A stretch of DNA of 64,000 nucleotides, from the NCBI RefSeq assembly GCF_002899825.2, contig NZ_PPED02000002.1, positions 999,631 through 1,063,630 of the forward strand, written 5' to 3'. Below, piece after piece: positions 9,358-18,237 of the stretch. Each line of letters starts with the position of its first letter. The stretch's first letter is position 1. A program made the translations under genes and the position numbers. A model generated the notes under the pieces. The model was not told where the DNA came from. It was given only the letters and a program-made list of their open reading frames with translations, and did not search any database. Origin of the DNA: Chryseobacterium phosphatilyticum. Its GTDB lineage: Bacteria; Bacteroidota; Bacteroidia; Flavobacteriales; Weeksellaceae.

Positions 9358-10362
9358 ATGTCAGATATATATCAAGCTGAAGATATCCGTCAATTGACGG
9401 AAAAAATAAAAGAAAAAAATTACCTGTTTTCTCTTCTGAGACAGGAAATAAATAAAGTTATTATTGGGCAGGAATACATGATAGATCGCCTTTTGGTAGG
9501 ACTTTTAGGGAATGGGCACGTTCTTTTGGAAGGGGTGCCGGGATTGGCCAAAACTTTAGCCATAAAAACTTTGGCCGATGCTGTTCATGGTGAATTTTCA
9601 AGAATTCAGTTCACGCCGGATTTACTTCCTGCTGATGTTGTTGGAACGATGATCTTTAATATAAAAGATAATGATTTTTCTATAAAAAAAGGACCTGTAT
9701 TTGCAAATTTTGTTCTTGCAGATGAAATCAATCGTGCCCCGGCAAAGGTACAGTCAGCTCTTTTGGAAGTCATGCAGGAAAAGCAGGTGACCATTGGTGA
9801 TGAAACGATGAAGCTGCCAAAACCATTTTTAGTATTGGCTACACAAAACCCTATTGATCAGGAGGGAACCTATCTGCTGCCGGAAGCACAAAGTGACCGT
9901 TTTATGTTGAAATGTACTATAGATTATCCTGCTTTTGAAGATGAAAGGCAGGTGATGAGAATGGTTTCCACTTCACACCAGCCAACCGTGAAACCGGTAA
10001 TTTCTCTTCAGGACATTATAGATGCTAAAGAATTGATCAATCAGATTTATCTGGATGAGAAAATTGAAAAATATATTCTGGATATGGTGTTTGCCACCCG
10101 TTATCCGGAAAACTACGGACTTTCTGAGCTTAAAAATTATATTAGTTTTGGAGCATCACCAAGGGCTTCCATTAATCTTGCCATTGCCTCAAGAGCATAT
10201 GCATTCTTAAAAGGAAGAGCATTTGTAATTCCTGAAGATGTAAAAGCTTTAGCAAAAGATGTATTAAGACACAGGATGGGCTTAACTTTTGAAGCTGAGG
10301 CAGAAGAGATTTCCACGGAGGAGATTATTAACAGAATTTTAGCAAAAATCCAGGCTCCGTAA
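9358..10362 (+). CDS. moxR: MoxR-type AAA+ ATPase of the Bat operon
   Basis: The 334 residues start at MSDIYQAEDIRQ (9358). An in-frame ATG 45 bases upstream adds residues atypical of the family. Walker A is GVPGLAKT (59-66), Walker B is VLADE (119-123), and sensor and arginine regions follow (LATQNPIDQEGTYLLPEAQ). MoxR proteins are chaperone-like ATPases that act with VWA-domain partners, which are encoded just downstream. The gene heads the operon and its stop overlaps the start of the GNAT gene by one base. The roughly 280 bases before it carry only the previous terminator and no clear consensus promoter. Confidence 0.92.
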   Translation: MSDIYQAEDIRQLTEKIKEKNYLFSLLRQEINKVIIGQEYMIDRLLVGLLGNGHVLLEGVPGLAKTLAIKTLADAVHGEFSRIQFTPDLLPADVVGTMIFNIKDNDFSIKKGPVFANFVLADEINRAPAKVQSALLEVMQEKQVTIGDETMKLPKPFLVLATQNPIDQEGTYLLPEAQSDRFMLKCTIDYPAFEDERQVMRMVSTSHQPTVKPVISLQDIIDAKELINQIYLDEKIEKYILDMVFATRYPENYGLSELKNYISFGASPRASINLAIASRAYAFLKGRAFVIPEDVKALAKDVLRHRMGLTFEAEAEEISTEEIINRILAKIQAP

Positions 10363-10820
10363 TGAGTGATGTGATAATTAGAAAAGCTGTTATTGAGGAT
10401 TGTGCTTCGATGCTAAATCTGATTAAAGAACTGGCAGAATACGAAAAAGCGTTACATGAGGTAACAGTGACTCTTGAGCAATTTACACAAGACGGTTTCG
10501 GTAAATCTCCGGTTTGGGGAGCATTCGTAGCTGAATTTGAGGGTGAGGTAGTAGGGATTTCCCTTTATTATGATCGATATTCAACCTGGAAAGGAAGAAG
10601 ATTATATCTTGAAGATCTTGTGGTAACGGAAAAGCTAAGAGGAAAGCAGATTGGAAAATTACTCTTTGATGCAACCCTGGAACATGGTCAAACCAATCAG
10701 TACAGTGGAATGGTTTTTCAGGTATTGTACTGGAATGAACCAGCAATCAATTTTTATAAAAAGTACAGTCCGAAGTTTGATAATGAGTGGTTGAATGTAT
10801 CCATTGAATTTAAAAAATAG
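10362..10820 (+). CDS. GNAT N-acetyltransferase, SSAT/thialysine acetyltransferase-like
   Basis: This 152-residue single-domain acetyltransferase resembles the spermidine/thialysine N-acetyltransferase subgroup. It shows 'IRKAVIEDCASMLNLIKELAEYE' at the N-terminus, 'LYLEDLVVTEKLRGKQIGKLL' with the acetyl-CoA pyrophosphate loop (RGKQIG, near 90), and 'WNEPAINFYKK' near the end. It probably acetylates a small amine, but the substrate is unknown. The start overlaps the moxR stop (TAATG), so translation is coupled. It is unusual company for a Bat operon and may be a passenger. Confidence 0.85.
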   Translation: MSDVIIRKAVIEDCASMLNLIKELAEYEKALHEVTVTLEQFTQDGFGKSPVWGAFVAEFEGEVVGISLYYDRYSTWKGRRLYLEDLVVTEKLRGKQIGKLLFDATLEHGQTNQYSGMVFQVLYWNEPAINFYKKYSPKFDNEWLNVSIEFKK

Positions 10821-10930
10821 AAATTAGAGGTTAGAGGTTGAAAAATAAGATAAGGAACTTAGATGTGATTTTGAACTCTAAATTCTCTTTATTCAAACTT
10901 TTCAAACCTGTAAATAATTAAAATTCGTCT

Positions 10931-11794
10931 ATGCAGATAAAAGATATTGTAAAGAAAGTAAAGCAGATTGAAATCCGTACGAGAAAAAAGACGGAAGCTG
11001 CTTTGATGGGGCAATATCACAGCGCCTTTAAAGGGCAGGGGATGACCTTTTCCGAAGTTCGTCCCTACCAGTTTGGAGATGAAATCAGAAGAATCGACTG
11101 GAACAAAACAGCGCGTTTCCGGGAACCATTCGTAAAAGTAATGGAAGAGGAAAGAGAGCTTACGATGATGCTTTTAGTAGATATTTCTGCTTCTATGGAT
11201 TACGGAACAAAAGTTCAGCTTAAAAGAGAGTATGTGGCTGAAATCGCTGCCAGTCTGGGTTTTTCAGCGGCAGGTAATAATGATAAAGTAGGACTCATCC
11301 TGTTTGCTGATAAAGTATATAAGGTAATTCCGCCTCAGAAAGGGAGAAAGCATATTCTTTCGATTATCAGTACTATTCTCACCGCAGATTATGTTCCTGC
11401 AGAATCCAAAATAGATAAGGCTCTTGAATATATGATGGGGATCTTTAAGAGAAAATCTCTGGTCTTTTTATTGTCAGATTTTGAAGATGAATATGATTCT
11501 AAAATGTTGAGAGTCGCTTCCAAAAAACATCAGTTGCTGGGAATGAGAATTTACGATGATAAGGATAATGAAATTCCTGATGTGGGATACACTCTGCTAT
11601 ACGATGCAGAAACAGGAAAACAAATATGGGCAAATACTTCCAGTGCAAGATGGCGGTACACCTTTGCAGAGGCTCAAAAACAAAAATTAAGAGCTTTGGA
11701 AGATGATTTTTCCGTAAGTTCGGCAAGTTTTATGAATATCAGTACAGGTACAGATTATTCAAAATTATTATATAATTATTTTCAGAAAAAATAA
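10931..11794 (+). CDS. DUF58 domain protein of the Bat operon
   Basis: The 287-residue protein has the DUF58 signature 'FSEVRPYQFGDEIRRIDWNKTARF' (about 40-64), followed by a von Willebrand-like fold with an intact MIDAS-type motif, Asp84-Ile-Ser86-Ala-Ser88. No membrane segment is seen, so it is probably cytoplasmic. In Bat clusters this protein sits between MoxR and the BatA/BatB membrane proteins and is thought to bridge them. It lies about 110 bases after the GNAT gene. Confidence 0.9.
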   Translation: MQIKDIVKKVKQIEIRTRKKTEAALMGQYHSAFKGQGMTFSEVRPYQFGDEIRRIDWNKTARFREPFVKVMEEERELTMMLLVDISASMDYGTKVQLKREYVAEIAASLGFSAAGNNDKVGLILFADKVYKVIPPQKGRKHILSIISTILTADYVPAESKIDKALEYMMGIFKRKSLVFLLSDFEDEYDSKMLRVASKKHQLLGMRIYDDKDNEIPDVGYTLLYDAETGKQIWANTSSARWRYTFAEAQKQKLRALEDDFSVSSASFMNISTGTDYSKLLYNYFQKK

Positions 11795-11795
11795 C

Positions 11796-11840
11796 ACGGG
11801 TAAAGCCCGTACATAAAAACATGAGGCGAGGCCTTTTTAT
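11796..11840. repeat. short GC-rich palindromic remnant between DUF58 and the next gene
   Basis: ACGGG-TAAAG-CCCGT (11796-11810) forms a small hairpin, and GGCGAGGCC with a T-run follows at about 11825-11838. The stretch is more GC-rich than its surroundings and lies inside the Bat operon. It looks like a decayed intergenic repeat. A weak attenuator is the alternative. Confidence 0.4.
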
Positions 11841-11849
11841 TATTTAACA

Positions 11850-12746
11850 TTGAAAAAAATACTTTTAATACTATCTTTTCTCATCTGTGCAAATGCTTTT
11901 TCACAGATACTTTCCTCCAATATAGAAAAGAAAACCATTGCTTTAGGAGAAGTGAATCATCTGATTATTAAAATTGATAATGTTCATGATCAACAGGTAA
12001 CTTCTGCAGCAAAGAATGAATTGCTTCCTTTTCATTTTGAAGAAACAAAAGACAGCATCGGACAGAATGCAGGATCTTATGAAAGGAAAATTGAATTTGC
12101 CGTTTTTGAAGAGGGTAAGTTTACGATTCCGGAGTTAGAATTTAAAGTGGGGGATAAAATTCTTAAAACAATTCCTTATGAAATAGATGTCATCAATACT
12201 GCTCAAAAAGCTGATCAGATTAATGACATTATGAAGAATAAGCAAGTAAAACTGGATGCTAAAGACTATTGGGAACTCTATAAGTTTTACATTCTGCTGG
12301 TATTGGCTCTTATTGCTTTGATTATTGCCATTGTCATGATTGTAAAATGGGGGAGAAAAGCAAAAAGTTCGCCGGTAGTTGCTACCAACCAAACCTTGAA
12401 AGAACTGGATTCCCTTAAAAAGAAAAAATACATTGAAGGAGGTAATTTTCGATCGTTTTATGTGGAATTGATCGATATTTCAAGAAATTTTATTACCAAA
12501 CAATATAATCTGCCTGCTGATGTACTTCTTACTGACGACCTCATTGATGTAATGAAAAGAAATAATACCATTTCACAGGACAACGAAAAAATAATAGAAG
12601 ATGTCTTTTTGAGAGGAGATTTGGTGAAATTTGCCAAAACTTTTCCTGATCAGGGAACTATGGAAAAAGATTTTGCTGATATCAGGGATTTTGTGAAAAG
12701 ATCATCTAAAGATTTAGAATTCGAAAACTTGAGAAAGGATGTTTAA
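11850..12746 (+). CDS. Membrane-anchored Bat operon protein with TTG start (BatD-like N-terminal region)
   Basis: The 298 residues start with a TTG at 11850. No in-frame ATG precedes the signal peptide KKILLILSFLICANAFSQ, so the start codon is almost certainly TTG. A periplasmic beta domain (about 20-120, 'ALGEVNHLIIKI', 'FAVFEEGKFTIPELEFKVG') resembles the N-terminus of BatD/oxygen-tolerance proteins. One membrane helix follows (about 145-168, LLVLALIALIIAIVMIVKW) and then a helical cytoplasmic tail. It overlaps batA by 8 bases and is co-translated with it. It probably contributes to the BatA/B membrane complex. Confidence 0.8.
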   Translation: MKKILLILSFLICANAFSQILSSNIEKKTIALGEVNHLIIKIDNVHDQQVTSAAKNELLPFHFEETKDSIGQNAGSYERKIEFAVFEEGKFTIPELEFKVGDKILKTIPYEIDVINTAQKADQINDIMKNKQVKLDAKDYWELYKFYILLVLALIALIIAIVMIVKWGRKAKSSPVVATNQTLKELDSLKKKKYIEGGNFRSFYVELIDISRNFITKQYNLPADVLLTDDLIDVMKRNNTISQDNEKIIEDVFLRGDLVKFAKTFPDQGTMEKDFADIRDFVKRSSKDLEFENLRKDV

Positions 12747-13731
12747 TTTTGAGTTTTACAGTCCGTGGTTCTTGTTGCTTTTTCTGCTTTTTATACCCCT
12801 TTTTATTAAAGATGCGGGGCAAAAAAAGAGAAAAGGAATAAAAGTTCCTACGACCAAAAATATGGATAGCAGTGGTGGGATCCAGGGAGTACTTTTTATA
12901 TTGAAAATATCAAAGTATATCATTCTGTCTGCTCTTATTATTGCAATGGCAAGACCCAGAACATTCACTGTTTCTCAAGACAGGGATGATACAAAAGGTG
13001 TTGATATTATGCTGTCTATTGACGTATCATTAAGTATGCTGGCAAAAGACCTGAATCCCGATCGTATTACAGCTTTAAAAGATATTGCAGTAAAGTTTGT
13101 TCAGAAGCGTCCGAATGACAGAATTGGTGTTGTAGCATATGCTGCCGAAGCATTTACCAAAGTTCCTGTTACTTCAGACCATCAGGTTGTCATTGATGAA
13201 ATTAAAAATTTAAACTCAGAGGGCCTTGAACCCGGAACCGCAATTGGTGAGGGACTTTCTGTTGCCGTAAATCATTTGATTAAAAGCAAAGCTAAAAGTA
13301 AAGTAGTTATTCTGATGACGGACGGTGTAAGCAATATTGAAAATGCAATTCCACCACAGATAGCTGCTGAACTGGCAAAAAATAATAATATTAAGGTATA
13401 TTCTATTGGAATCGGAACGAACGGCTATGCTTTGATGCCTACAGCACAAGATATTTTCGGGGATCTTGTTTTCACCGAAACGGAAGTTACCATTGATGAA
13501 AATACACTAAGGGAAATTGCACAAACTACGGGAGGGAAATATTTTAGGGCTACTTCAAACAGTAGTCTTGAAGAAATTTATAATGAGATCAATCAGCTGG
13601 AAAAATCAGATGTAAAGATTTCAAAATTATATAACTATGAAGAATATTTCAAAATTTTCCTTTGGATAGCCTTAGGAATGCTGGTGTTGGATGCATTGTT
13701 GAGATGGGTGTTTTATAAAATATTAAGCTGA
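12739..13731 (+). CDS. batA: BatA, VWA-domain membrane protein
   Basis: This is a 330-residue protein. N-terminal membrane segments (about 8-23 and 55-72) precede a von Willebrand A domain whose MIDAS motif is intact (Asp95-Val-Ser97-Leu-Ser99, with 'LMTDGVSN' as a later metal-site strand). A C-terminal membrane helix lies at about 307-325. 'RPRTFTVSQDRDDTKGVDIMLSIDVSLSM' spans the domain entry. BatA and BatB form the membrane core of the aerotolerance complex described in Bacteroides. The gene overlaps its upstream neighbour, and its stop shares a base with the batB start. Confidence 0.92.
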   Translation: MFNFEFYSPWFLLLFLLFIPLFIKDAGQKKRKGIKVPTTKNMDSSGGIQGVLFILKISKYIILSALIIAMARPRTFTVSQDRDDTKGVDIMLSIDVSLSMLAKDLNPDRITALKDIAVKFVQKRPNDRIGVVAYAAEAFTKVPVTSDHQVVIDEIKNLNSEGLEPGTAIGEGLSVAVNHLIKSKAKSKVVILMTDGVSNIENAIPPQIAAELAKNNNIKVYSIGIGTNGYALMPTAQDIFGDLVFTETEVTIDENTLREIAQTTGGKYFRATSNSSLEEIYNEINQLEKSDVKISKLYNYEEYFKIFLWIALGMLVLDALLRWVFYKILS

Positions 13732-14738
13732 TGAGTTGGTCTTTAGGAAATTATTGGTATTTATTTTTACTGTTGCTACTGCCGCTGTTAGCCATTTTTT
13801 TGATCCGTTTTTTAAAGTGGAGAAAGAAAAAAAGAGAAATTTTTGCGAACAGTCAGTTTCATGAAAATTTATTTGAAAAAAGTTCCGGTTTTACCCGTTT
13901 TTTTCCGGCATTATATCTTTTAGGTACTTTGTTTCTGATCTTTTCAATTATTGATCTTTTGAACGGATCTGAAGAAGTGAAAAGTAATCAGAGGCTTAAT
14001 AATGTGATCTTTATGCTTGATGTTTCCAATTCGATGAATGCGGAGGATATTGATCCCAGTCGTCTTGCGGAGGCAAAAAATCTGATGATCGGAACCATGC
14101 AGAAGATGAAGAATGATAAAATTGGAATTGTAATTTTTGCGGGACAGGCCACTTCGATTATGCCTTTGACTACGGATTACAATTCTGCAGAAACCTATAT
14201 CAGCGGGATTGAAACAAATTCTATGCAGATTCAGGGGACTGATTTTCTCAAAGGAATGCAGGTAGCAGTTAATAAATTTAAAAATGTAAGTAAAGGATCC
14301 AGAAAAGTGATATTGTTAAGTGATGGAGAAGATAATGAAGGAAATGATAATGCTGCAATAAGATTGGCCAATCAGGAAGGGATTAGTATTACTTCTGTAG
14401 GAATAGGTTCTGATGAAGGAGCTCCTGTTCCGGAATATGTTTTCGGGCAGCTGATGGGATACAAAACAGATGTAAACGGAGGAACGGTAATTTCAAAAAG
14501 ACAAACTGAAGCATTAAAGAAAATGGCAGAGTCCACAGGTGGAACTTATATTGATGGAAATAATATCAACGAGGCTCCCAATAGAATTATTGATGCGGTT
14601 AACAAGAAGTCATCAGGGGCTGAAACGCTGGTGAAATCGCAGAATGCCAATCATTATTATCAATATTTTTTATTAGTTTCTATCCTACTTTTCTTTTTAA
14701 TTTATATTTTTAATCCCAAAAGAGATTTTAATATATAA
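13731..14738 (+). CDS. batB: BatB, VWA-domain membrane protein
   Basis: The 335-residue companion of BatA has two N-terminal membrane segments (about 8-28, 58-77) and a VWA domain with Asp97-Val-Ser99-Asn-Ser101 as MIDAS. 'ILLSDGEDNEGND' is the second metal-site region, and a C-terminal helix lies at about 312-328 (LLVSILLFFLIYIF). The start codon directly abuts batA (one shared base), implying coupled translation. The family role is in envelope stress or oxygen tolerance; the mechanism is unresolved. Confidence 0.92.
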   Translation: MSWSLGNYWYLFLLLLLPLLAIFLIRFLKWRKKKREIFANSQFHENLFEKSSGFTRFFPALYLLGTLFLIFSIIDLLNGSEEVKSNQRLNNVIFMLDVSNSMNAEDIDPSRLAEAKNLMIGTMQKMKNDKIGIVIFAGQATSIMPLTTDYNSAETYISGIETNSMQIQGTDFLKGMQVAVNKFKNVSKGSRKVILLSDGEDNEGNDNAAIRLANQEGISITSVGIGSDEGAPVPEYVFGQLMGYKTDVNGGTVISKRQTEALKKMAESTGGTYIDGNNINEAPNRIIDAVNKKSSGAETLVKSQNANHYYQYFLLVSILLFFLIYIFNPKRDFNI

Positions 14739-14823
14739 TTTCCTTACTGTTGATGAGGATTTTTAAAGGCTACTTTAACCGAATTTTAACAAATAAAACG
14801 CTGTTTATTAACATATAAAGGAA

Positions 14824-14831
14824 TAATTTTG
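14824..14831 (+). promoter_or_regulatory. candidate -7 box for internal batC/batD promoter
   Basis: TAATTTTG is an exact TAnnTTTG match only 6 bases before the batC ATG, in the only sizeable gap (about 100 bases) between batB and batC. No TTG at the -33 distance was found, so support is partial. If used, the transcript would be nearly leaderless. Confidence 0.45.
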
Positions 14832-14837
14832 CAAGTG

Positions 14838-15578
14838 ATGAATACTAAAATCATTTTTTTATCGTTTATTGTTGCTTTCTCGTTCTCAGGCATTTTGTTT
14901 GGGCAGGAAAACTACAGAACTTTAGTTCATGAAGGCAACCAGAAATTTGACGGTAAAGATTATGATGGAGCATCTTCAAAATATATGGAAGCCGCAAAAT
15001 CTAATGATAAAGATTTTACGGCTCATTACAATTTGGGGAATGCTTTGTATAAAAGTAAAAAATATGAAGAGGCAAAGGCTGAGTTTGAAAAAGCAGAAAA
15101 ACTTTCTCAAATACTTCCCGATAAAGCTGCGGCATTTCATAATTTAGGAAATGCTTATATGCAAATGAATCAGCCTGAGAAAGCTGCAGAGTATTATAAA
15201 AAATCTCTGAAGCAAAATCCATATAGCGAGGCAACCAGAAAAAATTATGAAATTGCCAAACTGAAAGAAAAAGAACAACAACAGAAAAACCAGCAGAATA
15301 ATTCAGGCAAAGGTGGTGGTGGAAATGATCAGAACAAAGGTGATGATCAGAAAGGTGATAAAGACAAAAAGCAGGATCAGGGAAATGGCCAGCAAAACGA
15401 GGGCAAGAGCGATCAGGGAAATAATCCTCAGCAGAACCCCAACAATGAAGGAAAGATGCCTAAAAATCTTGAAAATGCTATTTTAGATAAAATTAACGAA
15501 AAAGAAAAAGAAACCGCCAGAAGAATTTTAAACAAGAATTCTTATTCGATGCCTGAAAGCAACGAGAAAGATTGGTGA
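14838..15578 (+). CDS. batC: BatC, tetratricopeptide-repeat protein
   Basis: The 246 residues run from the ATG at 14838 (an in-frame TTG lies 9 bases upstream). A signal peptide (MNTKIIFLSFIVAFSFSGILFG) precedes about three TPR motifs at residues 25-140 ('AHYNLGNALYKSKKYEEAKAEFEKA', 'AFHNLGNAYMQMNQPEKAAEYY'). A Gln/Asn/Lys/Gly-rich low-complexity stretch follows (about 150-215), then a charged helical end. It is periplasmic and probably a scaffold. Its stop shares a base with the batD start. Confidence 0.88.
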   Translation: MNTKIIFLSFIVAFSFSGILFGQENYRTLVHEGNQKFDGKDYDGASSKYMEAAKSNDKDFTAHYNLGNALYKSKKYEEAKAEFEKAEKLSQILPDKAAAFHNLGNAYMQMNQPEKAAEYYKKSLKQNPYSEATRKNYEIAKLKEKEQQQKNQQNNSGKGGGGNDQNKGDDQKGDKDKKQDQGNGQQNEGKSDQGNNPQQNPNNEGKMPKNLENAILDKINEKEKETARRILNKNSYSMPESNEKDW

Positions 15579-17317
15579 TGCAGCACAAACTGATTTACAT
15601 ATTGCTTACTTTGGCATCCGTAATTACTTACGGACAGGTGAATCTTTCTCTGGATGCTGATAAATCTGAATATGGAAGTAAGGACGTTGTAAATCTTACG
15701 ATTGTTCTTGAGCTTAATGGGAGTGATCTTGAACAACAGACAAGATTTCAGCTTCCTGATCTCTCTAAATTTAATATTATAGGCAGTGGCTCTGTAACCA
15801 ATACGGTTATTGATCCTGCTACCAATACCTTAATTACCCAAAAAGTATCCAGAATAGCTCTTGAACCTAAGAAAAAGGGGAAAATAAAAATAGGTTCGGT
15901 ACTGGTTACAGTTAATAATAAAATCTACAAAACAGAACCTTTTGATGTAACCGTTAAAGATTTTGTTGAAAAAAAATCTCTGGCTAGCAATACTTCCAGT
16001 GAAGTATATCTGAATATGGAGATTGAGGATAGGGAAGTGTATCAGGACCAGCCGACAATTGCTATTTTGAAGGTGTATTCAAGAAATATGGATAACTTCA
16101 GAAAGGTGAAAAATATCCGCCTTCCACAGCAGGATAACATCAATGTACATCCTATTAACTTTAGTAAGTCAGAAATTGATCCTTCGGGTATCGGAAATAT
16201 GGCTTCTCAGGTATTAGCTGTTTTTATGGTATTTCCCAATGAAGCTGGTTATGTAGAAGTACCTGGAGTTTCAGCATCCGTTAATTCCTATTCAAATAAA
16301 AATAAGATAGTTTCCAACAAAATAAAACTGAATGTCAGAAAACTTCCGGAAGGAGCACCTGAATGTTTTAAAAATGCTGTTGGGAATTTTAATGTAAGTG
16401 TTTACAATGCTTCCAAAGAAAAAGCGGAAGCTAAAAAACCACTGAATGTTGTCATAAAAGTTTCGGGAGAAGGAAATTTACCGGATATGGAGCTTCCTAA
16501 AATTGCAGCCTCTCCGGATTATGAAATTTTCGCACCAAAGATTACCTCTAGAGTTTCTCCGGGATCTACCGGAATGAAAGGTGAAATACTCGCTAACTAT
16601 GTTGTTATTCCCAATAAATCCGGAACGATCTCTATCAAAACAGAACAATTCGCTTTCTTTGATCCTGAAAACAGAGAATATGTTGATCTTGGACAAAAAA
16701 CGCTGGCATTAAATGCATTTTCTCATGATCAGATCATGGAAGCACGCTCTACCGTGGAAAAGGTAAATGAATATACCAATAATCTACTGGAAACGGTAAA
16801 TACTCCGGTACTCAAAACAACATCATTTAAAGTAAAAGAAAAAAGTAAATTCCATTGGAATACTCTTTTTATTAATATAGGTATTCTTTTAGGCTTATTT
16901 ATTGTGTATATCTTATTTAAGACTTGGCAAAAAAAACGTACATTAGTTAGGGAAACCACATCCCCAAAACCATTAGGTTCTGTAGCTGAAACAGAAAAAG
17001 AGATCAGAGAATTACTGAAAACTGATATTAACGATTATTTCGGATATCTTGAAAATCTTAAAGACAATGGTGAGTACGAAAAGTTTTTTACTACATTGGA
17101 AGAATTGGATCAGGAAATAAGAAATCAATATTTTCAGGGTACATCTGTGGAATTTAAAACTTTTCTTGAAAAGCACAAGGGTTCTTCAATGGCTGAAGAG
17201 TATAGCAAGCTACAACAGAAAATCCAGATTGAAAAATATTCTCCTGTGAAATCTGCTGAAGGGTTGGAAGAACTTTTGAAAACAATTGTTAATTTATATT
17301 CACAAATTAGCAAATAG
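15578..17317 (+). CDS. batD: BatD (oxygen tolerance protein)
   Basis: The 579 residues start at the ATG at 15578, which overlaps the batC stop (TGATG). Upstream TTG/GTG codons are in frame but less likely. After the signal peptide (MQHKLIYILLTLASVITYGQ) come repeated beta-sandwich regions ('LSLDADKSEYGSKDVVNLTI', 'VFPNEAGYVEVPGVSASVNSY', 'YVVIPNKSGTISIKTEQFAFF'). One membrane helix lies at about 430-448 (INIGILLGLFIVYILFK), followed by a cytoplasmic helical tail. This is the BatD layout. It closes the operon; no BatE-like TPR/SH3 gene follows. Confidence 0.9.
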   Translation: MQHKLIYILLTLASVITYGQVNLSLDADKSEYGSKDVVNLTIVLELNGSDLEQQTRFQLPDLSKFNIIGSGSVTNTVIDPATNTLITQKVSRIALEPKKKGKIKIGSVLVTVNNKIYKTEPFDVTVKDFVEKKSLASNTSSEVYLNMEIEDREVYQDQPTIAILKVYSRNMDNFRKVKNIRLPQQDNINVHPINFSKSEIDPSGIGNMASQVLAVFMVFPNEAGYVEVPGVSASVNSYSNKNKIVSNKIKLNVRKLPEGAPECFKNAVGNFNVSVYNASKEKAEAKKPLNVVIKVSGEGNLPDMELPKIAASPDYEIFAPKITSRVSPGSTGMKGEILANYVVIPNKSGTISIKTEQFAFFDPENREYVDLGQKTLALNAFSHDQIMEARSTVEKVNEYTNNLLETVNTPVLKTTSFKVKEKSKFHWNTLFINIGILLGLFIVYILFKTWQKKRTLVRETTSPKPLGSVAETEKEIRELLKTDINDYFGYLENLKDNGEYEKFFTTLEELDQEIRNQYFQGTSVEFKTFLEKHKGSSMAEEYSKLQQKIQIEKYSPVKSAEGLEELLKTIVNLYSQISK

Positions 17318-17331
17318 TCAGTTTATTTTCA

Positions 17332-17339
17332 TATTTTTG
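17332..17339 (+). promoter_or_regulatory. candidate -7 box of marC
   Basis: TATTTTTG, an exact TAnnTTTG, lies 22 bases before the marC start in the short gap after batD. No TTG was found at the expected -33 distance. Confidence 0.45.
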
Positions 17340-17361
17340 CGAAATTTTTAATTACAAAGAG

Positions 17362-17964
17362 ATGGAAATTTTTGATGGTTTTTCGTTTAAAGAGATTGTT
17401 ACCAGTTTTATGGTTCTTTTTGCCGTTATCGATATTATTGGTTCGGTTCCCATTATCGTAAGTCTTCAACAGAAGTTCGGGAAGATTGAAGCCGGAAAAG
17501 CTTCCATCACTGCCGGAGCAATTATGATTGTGTTTCTGTTTGTAGGAAATAAGATTCTTAAGCTGATAGGGGTGGATGTAAATTCATTTGCTATTGCCGG
17601 AGCTTTTGTGATTTTTGTCATAGCGCTGGAAATGATTTTAGGAATTGAAATCAACAAAACTACAGAAGCAAAGGCCGCATCTATTGTTCCCATCGCATTT
17701 CCTTTGGTTGCAGGAGCTGGAACCCTGACTACAGCTTTATCCCTCAGAGCTGAATTTCATGATATTAATATTATTTGTGGAATTATTCTTAATACAATTT
17801 TCGTATATTTGGTGCTGAAATCAGCGAAGTGGTTAGAAAGAAAAATAGGGGATGCTACATTAATGATCCTTCAGAAAGTTTTCGGAATTATTTTGTTGGC
17901 GATTTCAATTAAATTATTCACCGCAAATTTTGCTCAATTGGTGCAGAATTATATTAATTTTTAA
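17362..17964 (+). CDS. MarC family integral membrane protein
   Basis: The 200-residue protein has six predicted membrane segments and MarC-family features: 'LFAVIDIIGSVPIIVSL' in the first helix, 'GVDVNSFAIAGAFVIFVIALEMILG' in the middle, and 'PIAFPLVAGAGTLTTALSL' in the second half. The length matches the family. Substrates are unclear: MarC was once linked to antibiotic resistance, a link later withdrawn. A small membrane-protein gene follows after 5 bases, and a terminator comes after that. Confidence 0.88.
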   Translation: MEIFDGFSFKEIVTSFMVLFAVIDIIGSVPIIVSLQQKFGKIEAGKASITAGAIMIVFLFVGNKILKLIGVDVNSFAIAGAFVIFVIALEMILGIEINKTTEAKAASIVPIAFPLVAGAGTLTTALSLRAEFHDINIICGIILNTIFVYLVLKSAKWLERKIGDATLMILQKVFGIILLAISIKLFTANFAQLVQNYINF

Positions 17965-17969
17965 ATATC

Positions 17970-18167
17970 ATGCAGAAGTTTTATAAAGTATTTCTAGTTG
18001 TATTTATTGTTTTCATCGCAATCAATCTTTATGCTATCAACTGGCAAACAGAAATTTTAGGAGATGAGGATAATGTTAGATTTGTATTTTCAGCGGCAGC
18101 GGCTGCCCTTGGCCTTCTTGTTCTCTTTGTAATGGATACCTGGAGCAGGATCGGAGCAAAAAAATAA
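17970..18167 (+). CDS. Small two-helix membrane protein
   Basis: A 65-residue protein with two hydrophobic segments (about 5-23, VFLVVFIVFIAINLYAINW; about 40-57, AAAAALGLLVLFVMDTW) and a basic C-terminus. It sits 5 bases after marC and before a strong terminator, so it belongs to the same transcript. No family was recognised. It may be an accessory subunit, but that is only inferred from position. Confidence 0.7.
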   Translation: MQKFYKVFLVVFIVFIAINLYAINWQTEILGDEDNVRFVFSAAAAALGLLVLFVMDTWSRIGAKK

Positions 18168-18190
18168 ATTCATTTTTTATTATAAATATA

Positions 18191-18219
18191 AACCTCTTTT
18201 GTACAAAAGAGGTTTTTTG
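18191..18219 (+). terminator. rho-independent terminator of the marC unit
   Basis: AACCTCTTTT-GTAC-AAAAGAGGTT followed by TTTT. The 10-bp stem has no mismatch and lies 23 bases after the small membrane-protein gene. Confidence 0.9.
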
Positions 18220-18237
18220 TTGAGTATGATTAGCAGG

